Shown: one piece after another, positions 63,901 through 64,000 of the stretch
How positions within the stretch are numbered: the first letter of the stretch is position 1
Layout of the letters: each line of letters begins with the position of its first letter
NCBI RefSeq assembly: GCF_003846175.1
Contig: NZ_ML123046.1
Coordinates: forward strand, 632,652 to 696,651
DNA from: Streptomyces sp. ADI95-17
GTDB lineage: Bacteria; Actinomycetota; Actinomycetes; Streptomycetales; Streptomycetaceae
Reading direction: 5' to 3'
DNA: 64,000 nt
Notes under the pieces: model-generated
Seen by the model: only the letters and a program-made list of their open reading frames with translations
What the model was told of the DNA's origin: nothing
Database searches by the model: none
Translations under genes and position numbers: made by a program

Positions 63901-64000
63901 GATCCGCCCGGGACCGGCACCGAGGCTCACCAGCTGACCGGCCAACCGGGCCACCCGGTCGTCCAGTTGGGCATAGCTCAGGGTGTGCCCGGGAGACTCG
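60898..64000 (-). CDS. Nonribosomal peptide synthetase, A-PCP-E (5' end outside window)
   Basis: Partial gene; the frame runs through the window edge, so a condensation or other domain may lie further upstream. Visible domains are adenylation (HTSGSTGAPKGVVV near 63600; pocket residues by alignment D, I, G, F, V, G, A, V, V and K, not decodable with confidence), carrier protein with serine in LGGDSIMA near 62475, and epimerisation with HHLAVDGFSWR near 61915, EGHGRE and VGWFTTQYPV near 61450-61530. It ends in an acidic tail (LDTTDDEEDQR) likely to dock with the next protein. It should deliver a D-residue to the module at 56927-60901. Confidence 0.92.
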   Translation of the reverse strand, partial: ESPGHTLSYAQLDDRVARLAGQLVSLGAGPGRIVALALARGSDWPVAALAVQRAGAAYLPVDPAHPAERIRRVLAEAAPVLLVTEPGAAPLDTGLPTLVLDEDAWAGEPLPPGGPEPHDAAHVIHTSGSTGAPKGVVVSHAGVAALTRSLVDGLALDADSRVLQLGPPSFDISVGELCLAFGSGGTLVLPERGPLVGEDLGAVLTERRISCAFVPPSVLATVPAGPHPELRALVVGAEACPPELVARWAVAGRRFHNAYGPTESTVVSTVSGPLDADGTAPPIGTPVAGTTAYLLDERLRPVPAGAGGELYLAGEALAHGYLGRAALTAERFVADPYGPPGSRMYRTGDLAHRDDRGNTYYLGRGDEQVKLRGLRIEPGEIAAALTEHPCVERAVAVVRHDRADSAQLVAYVVPAPGASVDEDALLLHASGRLPAAMVPAAVVALDALPLSSHGKLDRAALPAPAARTADTVRLPGSAREEVLCGLFAELLDVGQAGADDDFFRLGGDSIMAIQLAARARTAGLVFSPHDVFTVRTPARLAVLARTPEGDAPEEEDTGTGRLPLTPVMHWWREQVRDTATFTQSMLFPLAPGTGLAAIEEAVSVLTARHAALRMRLVCEDDTGWELRVPEESAPPAARAVRVAVPADADLHSRATELARTVTLRPEDGEMVRAMWLDPGSGRPGALLLTVHHLAVDGFSWRVLGQELAAALDGRSADDAAPARTASFTRWSRLLSREAVLRIDELPWWERQLVDEKARLADVPAAGGRRETLTFDLDPDLTRSVLLTLPGAFNCRPDAVMLTALTAAAVQRRGSGSSLVVHLEGHGREAISAPVDVSGTVGWFTTQYPVRLDLGAASVVPGGRPGEALKCVKEQLLAVPSGGLGWGLLRYLHPETGPALAALPAPDVRFNYLGRFAAADAAGGRLLEPGPDAVPLAHTLEVDVLAREENGEPVLEASFSCPSGVFTEDGMRALAGAWSEALRVLADHCGPDGAAVHAPSDFPLVDLTGDQLELLAQDMDFGDLDTTDDEEDQR

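Overview
The window is high-GC DNA whose gene content, codon bias and gene order point to a Streptomyces or a close relative. Mycothiol-type maleylpyruvate isomerases, DUF5999, an actinobacterial GarA/FtsR block and a glycine riboswitch ahead of a full-length gcvP all fit that lineage. No rRNA or tRNA gene and no CRISPR array were seen.

Left arm (about 1-14,000): a conserved actinobacterial core block, all on the + strand. It runs CDP-alcohol phosphatidyltransferase, mannose-1-phosphate guanylyltransferase fused to a degenerate phosphomannomutase half, DUF881, small basic protein, DUF881, GarA-like FHA protein with a zinc ribbon, FtsR (MerR), bifunctional nuclease (DUF151), a second MerR, DNA polymerase IV and, after a tandem glycine riboswitch, gcvP. 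Apart from manC and dinB, this order matches the pgsA2-to-gcvB block of Mycobacterium tuberculosis (Rv1822-Rv1832).

Middle-left (13,700-22,500): DUF5999, a hypothetical protein, a glutamate-cysteine ligase family enzyme, a membrane-anchored solute-binding/VWA protein, a CPBP protein, a PhzF protein and two maleylpyruvate-isomerase-fold proteins. Several convergent pairs are separated by strong hairpins.

Mobile-element graveyard (22,600-34,700): a HEAT-repeat protein, a decayed IS630 relic, a zinc-ribbon hypothetical, two acetyltransferases, an IS5-type relic carrying twelve copies of a 7-bp repeat, a divergent sugar acetyltransferase/LysR pair, and an IS630 deletion derivative that abuts the stop codon of a phosphotransferase gene. 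It ends with what looks like a dead Tn7-like transposon: broken TnsA- and TnsB-like genes, paired 20-21-bp end repeats in opposite orientations, and DUF2625, DUF4240 and DUF7660 cargo.

Right-middle (34,700-48,900): mostly ordinary accessory chromosome. It holds PadR, SRPBCC, Clp-N, two EamA transporters, two flavin-split-barrel oxidases, a MocR-type regulator, LysR, an isochorismatase-like protein without the cysteine-hydrolase residues, a Rieske lipoprotein, an S9 peptidase, a pentapeptide-repeat membrane protein and a YunG-like protein.

Right edge (48,990-64,000): a biosynthetic cluster cut by the window. On + are a small secreted peptide, a cysteine-rich protein and a type II thioesterase, with a TetR regulator facing away from them. 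Convergent on - is a tightly coupled operon reading, in transcription order, A-PCP-E (truncated by the window edge), C-A-PCP-TE, C-A-PCP and KS-carrier protein with no acyltransferase. The thioesterase module is second of four in the operon, so gene order cannot be the assembly order.
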